Shown here: in pieces, positions 7,519 through 15,885 of the stretch
How positions within the stretch are numbered: the stretch's first letter is position 1
Layout of the letters: the number at the start of each line of letters is the position of its first letter
Source of the DNA: an uncultured Alphaproteobacteria bacterium
GTDB lineage: Bacteria > Pseudomonadota > Alphaproteobacteria > CADEGL01
Length of the DNA stretch: 36,216 bases
Direction of reading: 5' to 3'
Assembly (NCBI GenBank): GCA_902826885.1
Contig: CADEGL010000012.1
Location: 9,315-45,530, forward strand
The notes under the pieces: model-generated
Databases searched by the model: none
Seen by the model: the letters and a program-made list of their open reading frames with translations, nothing else
What the model was told of the DNA's origin: nothing
Translations under genes and position numbers: made by a program

Positions 7519-8223
7519 TCACGGACGCAGAAGCCAATAGCGCAGCAGTGCCGTTGCCGCTTGCGGCCTCTCCAGGGTCGGAAGATGGGCGCAATCTTCT
7601 ATCACGACGAGCGTCGCATTGGGAATGCCCCGGGCCATCTCCTCGCTCAGCTCCAGCGGGGTCAGGATGTCTTGCCGGCCACACATCACCAGCGTCGGAC
7701 AAGCGATTCGCGCGAGGTCCGGCCGGCTGTCGGGCCGCGCGGCATTGGCCGTCTGCTGGCGCACGAACGCCTCCGGCCCCACCCGTTCCGCCATCTCGGT
7801 GATGATGCGGGACAAGGCCTGATCGCTCAGCCGGGACGGATGAATGAAGCTCGGCAAAAGACGCGGCGTGACGCCCTTGAACTGGCCGACATGGGTCAGC
7901 CGTGTCAGATCGCGGCGGCGCTGGACCATCTCCGGCGGATCGGCCCGCGCGGACGTGTCGAACAGCGCGAGCCTGTCCACCCGCTCCGGCGCCTGCCGCA
8001 TGATCTCGAACGCGACGAAGCCGCCCATGGACAACCCGGCCAGCGCGAAACGCGGCGGCGCCGCGGCCAGGATCGCGCGCGCGATCTCCGCCATGGAATC
8101 GTGACGCGTGTGGTCGGCGACGGACACGTGCGCGACATCGCTCAGATGGTCGATCTGATGACGCCACAGCGCGGCGTCGCACAAGGTTCCAGGAATAAGA
8201 ACGAGTGGAATGTTCGCGCTCAT
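7519..8223 (-). CDS. Alpha/beta hydrolase
   Basis: 234 residues, a single alpha/beta-hydrolase domain. It shows the oxyanion segment LIPGTLCDAALW, the nucleophile elbow GLSMGG with Ser65, the acid Asp185 in CGRQDILTP, and His213 in EDCAHLPTLERP. The layout resembles the esterase/3-oxoadipate enol-lactonase group, but the substrate cannot be read from sequence. Its start codon overlaps the stop of the isochorismatase-like gene (ATGA), so the two are translationally coupled. They probably act on related carboxylate or amide substrates. No signal peptide, so cytoplasmic. Confidence 0.88.
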   Translation of the reverse strand: MSANIPLVLIPGTLCDAALWRHQIDHLSDVAHVSVADHTRHDSMAEIARAILAAAPPRFALAGLSMGGFVAFEIMRQAPERVDRLALFDTSARADPPEMVQRRRDLTRLTHVGQFKGVTPRLLPSFIHPSRLSDQALSRIITEMAERVGPEAFVRQQTANAARPDSRPDLARIACPTLVMCGRQDILTPLELSEEMARGIPNATLVVIEDCAHLPTLERPQAATALLRYWLLRP

Positions 8224-8762
8224 TTGATGAGACGCGACAGCTCCTTGAACTCCGGCGTACCGGCCTGCCGCAGCCACTCGAACAGGACCATTTCGGTCGT
8301 GGCGATCTCCACGCCCGCTTCGCGCAGGCGCGCCAGCGCGACATCCTTGCTGCCCGCGGCACGCGACGAGGTGGCGTCGGCCACCACGATGCAGCGCGTG
8401 CCCGCGGCCTTCAAATCGAGCGCGGTCTGCAGCACGCAGACATGGCTTTCCACCCCCACCACCAGCACCTGCTCGCGCTCGTAGGCGGCCAGCACGGCGG
8501 CGATGGTGGGGTCGGCGGCGCACGAGAAATGGAGCTTGGGCAGGACCGAGCCCGGCGGCGCCAGTTCGGCCAGGGGCGGCACCGTGTTGCCGAGGCCTTT
8601 CGGATATTGCTCCGACACGACGACGGGGATGCTCAGGCGTCCCGCCGCCTTCATCAGCACGGCGCAGTTTTCGACGACACGGTCCGGCTCGGCCATGGCG
8701 GGCATGAGCTTTTCCTGAACGTCGACGACAAGAAGGGCGGATTTGTTCGCGTCAATCAACAT
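8220..8762 (-). CDS. Isochorismatase-family cysteine hydrolase (YcaC-like)
   Basis: 180 residues. The family triad is present: Asp14 in LLVVDVQEKL, Lys76 in LPKLHFSC and the nucleophile Cys109 in VGVESHVCVLQTALDL, with the usual cis-peptide Val-Glu before it. Members hydrolyse amides or isochorismate. With the catalytic Cys in this context, an amidohydrolase of the YcaC/nicotinamidase-like group is likelier than a siderophore isochorismatase, because no siderophore genes are nearby. It is the first gene of a two-gene unit with the alpha/beta hydrolase (4-bp ATGA overlap). It is transcribed divergently from the DEAD-box helicase gene. Confidence 0.88.
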   Translation of the reverse strand: MLIDANKSALLVVDVQEKLMPAMAEPDRVVENCAVLMKAAGRLSIPVVVSEQYPKGLGNTVPPLAELAPPGSVLPKLHFSCAADPTIAAVLAAYEREQVLVVGVESHVCVLQTALDLKAAGTRCIVVADATSSRAAGSKDVALARLREAGVEIATTEMVLFEWLRQAGTPEFKELSRLIK

Positions 8763-8975
8763 GCGCGGCACCCTAGACGAAGGCGCCGCCACGGCCAAGC
8801 GGCGGGCGGCGGCGCGCCCAGCGCCCCGCGCAGGCCGGCCCCGCCATATTAAAGGTGGCGTGTGGCAGACCTTTGTCGTAAGGATAACCCGCCGTTCCGG
8901 CCCAGGCGCCCGCGCCACGCCGTCGAAGGGTGCGAATGCCGGCTGACGGCACCTCCTAACACAAATACAAATGGA

Positions 8976-10529
8976 ATGAGTTTCAACGATTTAGGCCTTA
9001 GCGCCGAGGTTCTCCGCGCGATTGGCGAGGCAGGCTTCACCGAGCCCACCCCGATCCAGCGCGAAGCCATCCCCCACGTCCTGACCGGCCGCGACATCCT
9101 GGCCCGTGCCCAAACCGGCACCGGCAAGACCGCCGCCTTCACCTTGCCGATGATCGACATCCTGGCCGCCGGCCGCGCCAAGGCGCGCATGCCGCGGGCC
9201 CTGATCCTGGAGCCCACGCGCGAGTTGGCCCAGCAGGTCGAAGACAATTTCAAGGTCTACGGCAAGCACAACAAGCTGTCCGCCGCCCTCGTCATCGGCG
9301 GCGCGTCGATGGCCCAGCAGGAAGCCGCGCTCAACCGCGGCGTCGACGTCCTGATCGCGACACCTGGACGCCTGATCGACCTGTTCGAGCGCGGCAAGGT
9401 GCTTCTGTCCCAAATCCGCGTCCTCGTCATCGACGAGGCCGACCGCATGATGGACATGGGCTTCATGCCGGACGTCGAGAAGATCGTCAGCCTCCTGCCC
9501 TTCACACGGCAGACGCTCCTGTTCTCGGCCACCATCCCCGACGAAATTCGCCGCCTGTCCGAACGTTTCCTGTCAAATCCGAAGGAAATCGAGATCCAGG
9601 CAACGTTCCTGACCGCCGACACGATCGAGGACGCGGTCGTGGTCGTGAACGAGGAAGACAAGCGCGAGGCGCTGCGCCAACTGGTCGCGCGCGAGGAGCA
9701 GTTGCAGAACGCGATCATCTTCTGCAACCGCAAGCGTGACGCCGATATCCTGTTCCGTTCGCTGAAGAAGCATGGTTTCAACGTCGGCGTCCTGCACGGC
9801 GACCTGGTGCAATCGGTGCGCGAGGAAACGCTGCAAGGTTTCCGCGACGGCAAGATCACGCTTCTGGTCGCCAGCGACGTGGCCGCGCGCGGCCTCGACA
9901 TCCGCGACCTGTCGCACGTCTTCAACTTCGACGTGCCGTTCAATGCCGAGGACTACGTCCACCGCATCGGCCGCACAGGCCGCGCCGGCAAGGCCGGCCG
10001 CGCCTTTACCTTGGCCACGCCCGACGATGCCAAGCTGCTGAGCGCCATCAAGCACCTGATCGGCCGCGAGATCCCGCGTATCGAACTGGAAAACCTGTCC
10101 GCCGCCGTGCCCGCGGGCGACGGCGAAGGCTCCCGCCGCGACGGCGGAAGGCGCGGCCGTGGCCGCGGGGGACGCGATCGCCGTCCGCGCCGCGACGGCG
10201 AGCATCGCCGTGAAGGCAACCGCGAAGAGCGCGCGCCGCGCGTGGAAGCCGAGCGCGCCCCGCACGCGGAAGCCGAACCGGCCCCCTATCCCGTCGATGC
10301 GCCCCAGCCGGAACCGGCCGCTCAGCCTGCTCCCGGGCCCGTGCGCCAGCACGACAAGCCGCGTCCCAAGCATCACCAGGGCGAACGCAAGCCGCGGCGC
10401 GACGATCAGGGCCGCCGGCATGAAGGCCGCCGCCACGAGCGGCGCGACGATGACGGGCCGACCGCACCCGGCCTGGGCGATCATGTCCCGGCCTTCCTGA
10501 TGCGTAAGCCGCGCCTGCCCACCGGCTGA
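8976..10529 (+). CDS. rhlE: DEAD-box ATP-dependent RNA helicase, RhlE-like
   Basis: 517 residues. The core shows all helicase motifs in order: the Q motif (FNDLGLSAEVLRAI...PTPIQ), Walker A AQTGTGKT, PTRELAQQ, the DEAD box in VIDEADRMMDMGF, SAT, and HRIGRTGRAG. The MMDMGF segment and core layout fit the RhlE group, which remodels rRNA and mRNA structure, often under cold or stress. From about residue 385 the protein becomes a low-complexity tail, first Arg/Gly-rich and then Glu/Pro/Arg/His-rich, typical of the RNA-binding disordered tails of this group. I chose the ATG at 8976 because it begins the Q-motif domain (MSFNDLGL). The frame is open to 8862, but that extension is not family sequence. 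The 213-bp divergent region upstream shows no clear promoter. Confidence 0.92.
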   Translation: MSFNDLGLSAEVLRAIGEAGFTEPTPIQREAIPHVLTGRDILARAQTGTGKTAAFTLPMIDILAAGRAKARMPRALILEPTRELAQQVEDNFKVYGKHNKLSAALVIGGASMAQQEAALNRGVDVLIATPGRLIDLFERGKVLLSQIRVLVIDEADRMMDMGFMPDVEKIVSLLPFTRQTLLFSATIPDEIRRLSERFLSNPKEIEIQATFLTADTIEDAVVVVNEEDKREALRQLVAREEQLQNAIIFCNRKRDADILFRSLKKHGFNVGVLHGDLVQSVREETLQGFRDGKITLLVASDVAARGLDIRDLSHVFNFDVPFNAEDYVHRIGRTGRAGKAGRAFTLATPDDAKLLSAIKHLIGREIPRIELENLSAAVPAGDGEGSRRDGGRRGRGRGGRDRRPRRDGEHRREGNREERAPRVEAERAPHAEAEPAPYPVDAPQPEPAAQPAPGPVRQHDKPRPKHHQGERKPRRDDQGRRHEGRRHERRDDDGPTAPGLGDHVPAFLMRKPRLPTG

Positions 10530-10536
10530 GCGCGCG

Positions 10537-10566
10537 TGGACAGGCCCGCGCCCGTCCGGCCATAAT
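10537..10566 (+). promoter_or_regulatory. Candidate promoter giving a leaderless transcript
   Basis: TGGACA (10537-10542) and CATAAT (10561-10566) are separated by 18 nt. Each matches the sigma70 consensus at 5 of 6 positions. The -10 element ends six bases before the ATG at 10573, so the first transcribed base would be the A of the start codon or its neighbour. No ribosome binding site is present in the gap. Confidence 0.45.
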
Positions 10567-10572
10567 CCTGGA

Positions 10573-10815
10573 ATGCAAACGATCTTCGTCATGGTGAAGT
10601 GCGACCTGGGGCGCGCCTATCAGGTCGCCGATCAGGCGGTCCAGAGCATCGAGCAGGTCTCCGAGGTCCATTCGACCTCGGGCCAGTACGACTTGCTGAT
10701 GAAATGCTATCTGGACGACAAGACCGACATCGGCCACTTCGTGAACGAAAGCATCCACGCGCTTCCGGGCGTGAAGGACACGTTCACCCTCATCGCTTTC
10801 AAGGCATTCTCTTAA
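10573..10815 (+). CDS. Stand-alone Lrp/AsnC effector-binding (RAM) domain protein
   Basis: 80 residues, the size of a single Lrp/AsnC C-terminal domain with no helix-turn-helix. The pattern is typical: IFVMVKCDLGRAYQVADQAV, then EVHSTSGQYDLLMKCYLDD (beta strand, Gly, Asp-Leu-Leu), then LPGVKDTFTLIAFK. In full-length Lrp proteins this domain binds amino acids and drives oligomerisation. Stand-alone versions are thought to bind amino acids or to join other Lrp subunits. It is surrounded by amino-acid genes (a proline-racemase-family gene next door and the LIV importer downstream), so an amino-acid-sensing role is plausible. The gene seems to have its own promoter and to be leaderless. Confidence 0.85.
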   Translation: MQTIFVMVKCDLGRAYQVADQAVQSIEQVSEVHSTSGQYDLLMKCYLDDKTDIGHFVNESIHALPGVKDTFTLIAFKAFS

Positions 10816-10822
10816 TCAACGC

Positions 10823-11866
10823 CTAGCGGCTGGGCGCAGGCACGTCGCGCGGCGGCGCGCCCAGGCGGAAGCCTTGGGGCAGCGGGTCCTCCGGGTCCAG
10901 GATGAACTGGTGGAAGCCGGTCAGATACGCGCGGCCGGCCACGCGCGGCCGGACATAGATGATGTCGCCGCGCTTCTCCGCCGATACGGGCGTGCCCGAG
11001 AAATATGTCCCCAGCACACCTTCGAACTTGAGCGTCTTGCCGAGCGGCAGCTTGCCTTCGGCGTGGAGCAACGCGACCCGCGCGCTGGTGCCGGTGCCGC
11101 AAGGGCTGCGATCGAGCGCGCCGGGTGGCGCCACGATGGTCTGCTTGCAGTCGCCCGTGGCGATCTTGGCCGAGGTGTAAAGCGTCTGATAGCAGCGGTT
11201 GATATCGGGCCGCTGCGGATGTTGGATCTTGAGCTGCGCGTTCACCGCCGGAATGATCCGGTTCGCCATGGCGACCAATGGCCCTTCATGGGCCGGGCCG
11301 AGCGTGAGGCCCAACGCATCGGCGTCGATGAAGGCGTAGAAATCGCCGCCATAAGCGACATCGATCATCATCTTGCCGACGCCTTCGACCTCGATCGGCG
11401 CGCGGTGGTGCAGCACGAAGCTTTCCACGTTGACGAAGCTGGCCGCGCCGACCTTGCCATCCTTCACGTCCACTTCACACACCACCATGCCGGCCGGCGT
11501 GTCCAGGCGGACCGTCGTCTTGGGTTCGACCACCTTCACCATGCCGGTCGCGACCACCGTGGTGGCCGTGCCGATGATGCAGTGGCCGCACATGGGCACA
11601 TATTCGTCCTGCTCCATGATGACGACGGAAAAATCGGCATCCGGCACGCAGGGTGGAATCAACAAGACCGAGCACATCATGCCGTGGCCGCGCGGCTCGA
11701 AATTGAGCATGCGCCTGAGCCCGTCATCGTGCTTCCAAAGCCATTCGCGCTTGTCGAGCAGGGTTTTGCCGGGCGGGATCGGATAGCCGCCCGTGATCAC
11801 GCGGGTCGAATTGCCCTCGGTGTGGGAATCGACCGTCTGGATGGTGCGCCGGAAACTGCTGCTCAT
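10823..11866 (-). CDS. Proline racemase family protein, Cys/Cys type (probable 4-hydroxyproline 2-epimerase)
   Basis: 347 residues. Both catalytic cysteines are present: Cys93 in YVPMCGHCIIG and Cys256 in DRSPCGTGTSARVALLHAEG. They act as the two-base pair that inverts the substrate alpha-carbon. The N-terminus (IQTVDSHTEGNSTRVITGG) and the length match 4-hydroxyproline 2-epimerases and proline racemases. The epimerase is more common in proteobacterial catabolic loci, but sequence alone does not settle it. The ATG at 11866 is supported by GGAGAAGGG just upstream. The frame is open to 12724, but that stretch is antisense to the SDR gene. It converges on the Lrp-domain gene, with stops 7 bp apart, and is divergent from the SDR at 11978. 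The residue pair differs from the paralog at 1658-2716 (Ser/Cys). Confidence 0.88.
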   Translation of the reverse strand: MSSSFRRTIQTVDSHTEGNSTRVITGGYPIPPGKTLLDKREWLWKHDDGLRRMLNFEPRGHGMMCSVLLIPPCVPDADFSVVIMEQDEYVPMCGHCIIGTATTVVATGMVKVVEPKTTVRLDTPAGMVVCEVDVKDGKVGAASFVNVESFVLHHRAPIEVEGVGKMMIDVAYGGDFYAFIDADALGLTLGPAHEGPLVAMANRIIPAVNAQLKIQHPQRPDINRCYQTLYTSAKIATGDCKQTIVAPPGALDRSPCGTGTSARVALLHAEGKLPLGKTLKFEGVLGTYFSGTPVSAEKRGDIIYVRPRVAGRAYLTGFHQFILDPEDPLPQGFRLGAPPRDVPAPSR

Positions 11867-11977
11867 GCCCTTCTCCCCAAGGAAAACTCGGCGTGGTGCG
11901 TCCCTGCCGGCTTGTGTAACCTTTCGGCACGCGCCGATCCAGCGCCTGAGGAAGCCGCCATCGGCGGAGGGGGAAAC

Positions 11978-12745
11978 GTGGCTAAATCCAAACAGAAGTT
12001 GAAATCCGTCCTGATCACGGGCTCGGGCAGCGGCATCGGCGCGGCCATCGCGCGGCGCCTGGCGGCGCCCGGCGTGGGCATGGTGATCCACGCCTACAAG
12101 AACCGGAAAGGCTGCGAGCGCGTGGCCGCCGAGGTCCGCGCGAAAGGCGCGCAAGCGGTCGTGAAGCTGGCCGACCTGTCGGACGCCAAGGCCGCGCGCG
12201 GACTGGTCGACGCCACGGCAAAGGAATTCGGCGGGCTCGACGTGCTGGTCGCCAACGCGGGCTTCCCGGACCTGCGGGTCTGGGGCGACCTGGACCGCAA
12301 GGGTCTGGACTACTGCTTCAAGGTCATCACGGGCGGCCTGTTCGAGATGGCCACCCGCGCCATGCCGCATCTGAAGAAGGCCGGCGCGCGCGGACGCGTC
12401 GTGACCATCAGCACGCTGAACGCCCACGTCTTCCGCGCGACCTATCCGATCTATCCCGGTTCGGCCGCGGCCAAGGCCGGGCTGGAAGCCTTGACCCATA
12501 CGTTCGCGGTGCAGATGGCGCCCCACAAGGTGACCGTCAATTGCGTGGCGCCGGGCATCATCGAGAAGGACGCCGACACGATCCAGTTCTACAGCGATGC
12601 GGGCTGGGCGCCCTTGATCGCCAACGTGCCGCTGAAGCGCCTGGGCAAACAGGACGAGGTGGCCGCGATGGTGGCGTTCCTGTGCGGCCCGGATGCGTCT
12701 TACGTCACCAATCAGGTGATCCACGTCAACGGCGGCATCTGCTGA
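11978..12745 (+). CDS. Short-chain dehydrogenase/reductase lacking the catalytic Tyr
   Basis: 255 residues, starting at a GTG preceded by GGAGGGGG. The Rossmann cofactor motif TGSGSGIG (14-21), VANAG (Asn93) and the C-terminal NQVIHVNGGIC are classical SDR features, and Ser145 is in place in VVTIST. Where the family has YxxxK, this protein reads YPGSAAAKAGL. Lys166 is conserved, but the position four residues before it is Ser162. Tyr156 and Tyr159 are nearby, and the loop after Ser145 is about four residues longer than in FabG. The protein may be a reductase with a shifted proton donor, or a non-catalytic homolog. It precedes the four DHA2 transporter genes by 50 bp on the same strand and may share their transcript. 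Confidence 0.85.
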   Translation: MAKSKQKLKSVLITGSGSGIGAAIARRLAAPGVGMVIHAYKNRKGCERVAAEVRAKGAQAVVKLADLSDAKAARGLVDATAKEFGGLDVLVANAGFPDLRVWGDLDRKGLDYCFKVITGGLFEMATRAMPHLKKAGARGRVVTISTLNAHVFRATYPIYPGSAAAKAGLEALTHTFAVQMAPHKVTVNCVAPGIIEKDADTIQFYSDAGWAPLIANVPLKRLGKQDEVAAMVAFLCGPDASYVTNQVIHVNGGIC

Positions 12746-12795
12746 ACGAAGCGTAAGACGTCCATGGCCGTTCGCCGCACCGGGCTTCGAAGTCG

Positions 12796-14331
12796 ATGAC
12801 GCAGGCTGCGGTCCCGGCGCCTCGCGCCTCGCTCCGCGGCATCGCCGTCATGGTGTCGGTGATCCTGGCCGGCACGGTCTACGAGATCAACATCACCATC
12901 GCCACGGTGGCCCTGCCGCATATGCAGGGCACCTTCGCCGCCACCCACGACCAGATCTCCTGGGTGGTCACCTCGTTCGTGCTGGGCATGACCATGGTGT
13001 TGGCCTGCTCGGGGTGGCTGGCCGACCGCTTCGGCCGCAAGCGCGTGTTCCTGGTCGGCACGATCGGCTTCACGCTGGCGTCCCTTCTGTGCGGCACGGC
13101 GACGTCGGTGGAGGAAGCCGTTCTGTGGCGCCTTCTACAGGGCGGCTTCGGCGCGCCTTTGATGCCGATCTCCCAGGCCATGACGCTGGACGCCTTCCCC
13201 AAGGAACAGCACGGCACGGCCAACACGATCTGGGGCATCGCCACCATGATCGGCCCGGCCATGGGACCCACCATCGGCGGCCTCTTGGTCGAACATCATT
13301 CCTGGCCTTGGACCTTCTATTTCGGCGTGCCGTTCGGCGCGGTCGCGGCCCTCGGCGTCTGGCTGCTGGTGCGGGAGGAGCCGCATCGCGCCGACCGGCC
13401 CATGGATTGGCTCGGATTCGCCACGCTGATCATCGTGGTGGGCATGCTTCAGTTCATCCTGAACCGCGGCGAGCGCCTCGATTGGTTCGAATCGACCGAG
13501 ATCGTCGTCGCGACGGCCCTGACCGCCGCGTCCCTCTATGTCTTCGTCGTCCACAGCACGCTGGCGCGGCACCCCTTCCTGGAACCGGCCATGTTTCGGG
13601 ACCGGAACTTCGCCATCGGGCTGTCCCTCACGTTCGTCTGGGGGTTCGTCCTGCACGGCAACATCGTGCTCGTTTCCTTGATGCTGCAAGAGCTGCGCGG
13701 CTTCCCCGTCGTCACGTTGGGAATGGTCATGTCGCCGCGCGGCATCGGCGTCATGGCCGGCATGGTGATCGGCAATTTCCTGCTCAAGCGCATGGACCCG
13801 CGCCTGATCCTGGCCGGCGGTTTCTCCATGATCGCCATGTCTTCCTGGGCCATGGCGGGCTGGACCAACGACGTCGAAGGGATAGACGTGCTGTGGACCG
13901 GCTTCCTGCAGGGCACGGGGACCGGCATGGGTTTCATTCCGCTCTTCGCCATGATGTTCGCGACGCTGGACGGACGGCATCGAACCGAGGGCATCACGAT
14001 GTTCAATCTGGTGCTGTTCACGGGCATCAGTTGCGGCATCGCGGTGGCGGTCAGCGTGCTAACCCGCAGCGCCAACATCAATCACGCCACCCTGGTCGAG
14101 CATATCTCGCGCTATAACGACGTGCTGAGCCAGCCGCGCGCGACCGGCGCATGGAACATGGTCACGCCGGGCGGCCTGGCCTCGATCGAGGCCGAGGTGA
14201 CGCGCCAGGCCACGATGATCGGCTATCTCAACAATTTCACCTTCATCGCCATCCTGGCCGCGATGGCGATCCCCTTCGTCCTTCTGTTCCGCCGCCCCCG
14301 CGACGGCGCGCCGTCTTCGGGAATGCACTGA
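12796..14331 (+). CDS. DHA2-family (EmrB/QacA-type) MFS transporter, copy 1 (type A)
   Basis: 511 residues with about 14 hydrophobic segments, as in DHA2 proton-coupled drug or anion exporters. TM1 ends INITIATVALPHMQGTF, with Asn32 where the family motif LDxTIVNVALP has Asp. Motif A is GWLADRFGRKRVF (Asp kept) and motif C in TM5 is GPAMGPTIGG. The stretch NRGERLDWFESTEI before the C-terminal half is shared by all four copies. Details such as HGTANTIWG and SWPWTFY group it with copy 4 rather than copies 2 and 3. The next gene starts three bases after its stop. No HlyD/EmrA adaptor gene is nearby, so its export route across the outer membrane, if any, is unknown. The ribosome binding site is weak. 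Confidence 0.92.
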   Translation: MTQAAVPAPRASLRGIAVMVSVILAGTVYEINITIATVALPHMQGTFAATHDQISWVVTSFVLGMTMVLACSGWLADRFGRKRVFLVGTIGFTLASLLCGTATSVEEAVLWRLLQGGFGAPLMPISQAMTLDAFPKEQHGTANTIWGIATMIGPAMGPTIGGLLVEHHSWPWTFYFGVPFGAVAALGVWLLVREEPHRADRPMDWLGFATLIIVVGMLQFILNRGERLDWFESTEIVVATALTAASLYVFVVHSTLARHPFLEPAMFRDRNFAIGLSLTFVWGFVLHGNIVLVSLMLQELRGFPVVTLGMVMSPRGIGVMAGMVIGNFLLKRMDPRLILAGGFSMIAMSSWAMAGWTNDVEGIDVLWTGFLQGTGTGMGFIPLFAMMFATLDGRHRTEGITMFNLVLFTGISCGIAVAVSVLTRSANINHATLVEHISRYNDVLSQPRATGAWNMVTPGGLASIEAEVTRQATMIGYLNNFTFIAILAAMAIPFVLLFRRPRDGAPSSGMH

Positions 14332-14334
14332 GCC

Positions 14335-15885
14335 ATGAGCATCGAGTCCATCAGGCTCAAGGGCGCGGCGCGGGGCGAATCGTTCCAACGCACGATGATC
14401 ATGGCCACCTGCATGCTGGCGGCCAGCATCTATTCGATGAACCTGACCATCGTCGCGATTTCCCTGCCGCACATGCAGGGCACGTTCTCGGCGACGCCGG
14501 ACCAGGTCTCCTGGGTCGTCACCGGCTTCATCCTGGGCCTGACCATGATGATCGCCTGTATCGGCTGGATCGCCGATCAGCTGGGGCGCAAGAAAGTCTA
14601 TCTGATCTGCTTGTGCGCGTTCATCTTCGCGTCCGTGATGTGCGGCAACGCGCATACGTTGGAAGAGGAGGTCTTGTGGCGCTTCCTGCAGGGCGTGTCG
14701 GGCGCGGGCATCCTGCCCCTGTCCCAATCGATCATTCTGGACGTCTATCCGCGCGAGCAGCACAGCCGCGTGCTGGGCATCTGGGGTTTGGGCAACATGG
14801 CGGGGCCGATCATCGCGCCGCCCATCGGCGGCATGATCACCGAGGCCTATAGCTGGCACAACGTCTTCGACATCAACATCCCCGCCGGCCTGATCGCGCT
14901 CCTAGGCGCGGTTCTTTTCGTCCCCTCGACGCCGCCGGCCCGGCGCGAACTGGACGTCGTGGGCGTCATCACGCTCGTCAGCGGATTGGGGCTGATCCAG
15001 CTCATGGTCAACCGCGGCGCGCGCCTGGACTGGTTCGAATCGACCGAAATCATCCTGGAACTGGTCGCGGGCTTGGCGCTGATCTACGTCTTCGTCATCC
15101 ATATCCTCACGACGCGGAAGCCGTTCCTGAACCCGGAGATCTTCCGCGACCGGAACTACGCTATCGGCATCATTCTGATCACCTCGTTCGGCGTCTTCTC
15201 GTTCCTGCCGGTCGTGATGCTGCCGCTGTTCATGCGCAACTTGATGGATTATCCCGTCCAGCTCATCGGCATCCTGCTGGTGCCGCGCGCGCTCGGTGTC
15301 GTGATCGGCAACCTGACGGTCTCGCGCCTGGTGCGCTATATCGACCCGCGCCACCTGATCACGCTGGGCCTCATCTGCACGATGTATTCCTCGTGGCACG
15401 TCTCGACCTGGACGCTGGATGTGAGCGTTTGGGAGATCGCGGTCAATGGCGTGTTCCAGGGCCTCGGCAACGGGCTGATCTATGTCACCGTCAACACGCT
15501 GACATTCTACGATCTGCCGCCCAAGCACCGCTCCCAGGCCGTGCCGCTGTTCTATTTGACGTTCAACATCGCGGCCAGCATCGGCATCGCGGGCTTCATC
15601 ACCTATTGGGTGCAGAGCACCCAAATCAATCACGCCGTTCTGACGGAACATATCTCGCCGTTCAACGAGCTGCTGCGCGACGGCTTCATGCCCAACGCCC
15701 GCGAACTGCACGCGGCGCGCGCGGCGGCTTTGAACCAGGAAATCACCCGCCAGGCGTCGTTGATCGGCTTCGAAATCTCTTTCCAGCTTGTCACCTTCGT
15801 CGCGTTGGCGACGATCCCGTTCGTGTATCTGATGCGCAACCCGTGGGCCAAGAAGCCGCTGGCCCCCAAGGCCAATACGGGATGA
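14335..15885 (+). CDS. DHA2-family MFS transporter, copy 2 (type B)
   Basis: 516 residues, about 14 TM segments. TM1 reads MNLTIVAISLPHMQGTF with Asn36 in the usual Asp position. Motif A is GWIADQLGRKKVY (Asp kept) and motif C is GPIIAPPIGG. The segment HTLEEEVLWRFLQGVSGAGILPLSQ and the periplasmic loop STQINHAVLTEHISPFN are very close to copy 3, so these two form subtype B. It starts three bases after copy 1 ends, and its TGA overlaps the ATG of copy 3 (ATGA). The substrate is unknown. DHA2 proteins export drugs, bile salts, siderophores or organic anions, usually with proton antiport. Confidence 0.92.
   Translation: MSIESIRLKGAARGESFQRTMIMATCMLAASIYSMNLTIVAISLPHMQGTFSATPDQVSWVVTGFILGLTMMIACIGWIADQLGRKKVYLICLCAFIFASVMCGNAHTLEEEVLWRFLQGVSGAGILPLSQSIILDVYPREQHSRVLGIWGLGNMAGPIIAPPIGGMITEAYSWHNVFDINIPAGLIALLGAVLFVPSTPPARRELDVVGVITLVSGLGLIQLMVNRGARLDWFESTEIILELVAGLALIYVFVIHILTTRKPFLNPEIFRDRNYAIGIILITSFGVFSFLPVVMLPLFMRNLMDYPVQLIGILLVPRALGVVIGNLTVSRLVRYIDPRHLITLGLICTMYSSWHVSTWTLDVSVWEIAVNGVFQGLGNGLIYVTVNTLTFYDLPPKHRSQAVPLFYLTFNIAASIGIAGFITYWVQSTQINHAVLTEHISPFNELLRDGFMPNARELHAARAAALNQEITRQASLIGFEISFQLVTFVALATIPFVYLMRNPWAKKPLAPKANTG

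Noticed and set aside
11867-12724. N-terminal extension of the second proline-racemase-family gene (to 633 residues)
   Set aside because: The extension is antisense to the SDR gene and is not family sequence. The ATG at 11866 has a good ribosome binding site and gives the family length.
15393-15881. N-terminal extension of DHA2 copy 3
   Set aside because: Lies out of frame within copy 2. The ATGA overlap at 15882 gives a normal transporter N-terminus.
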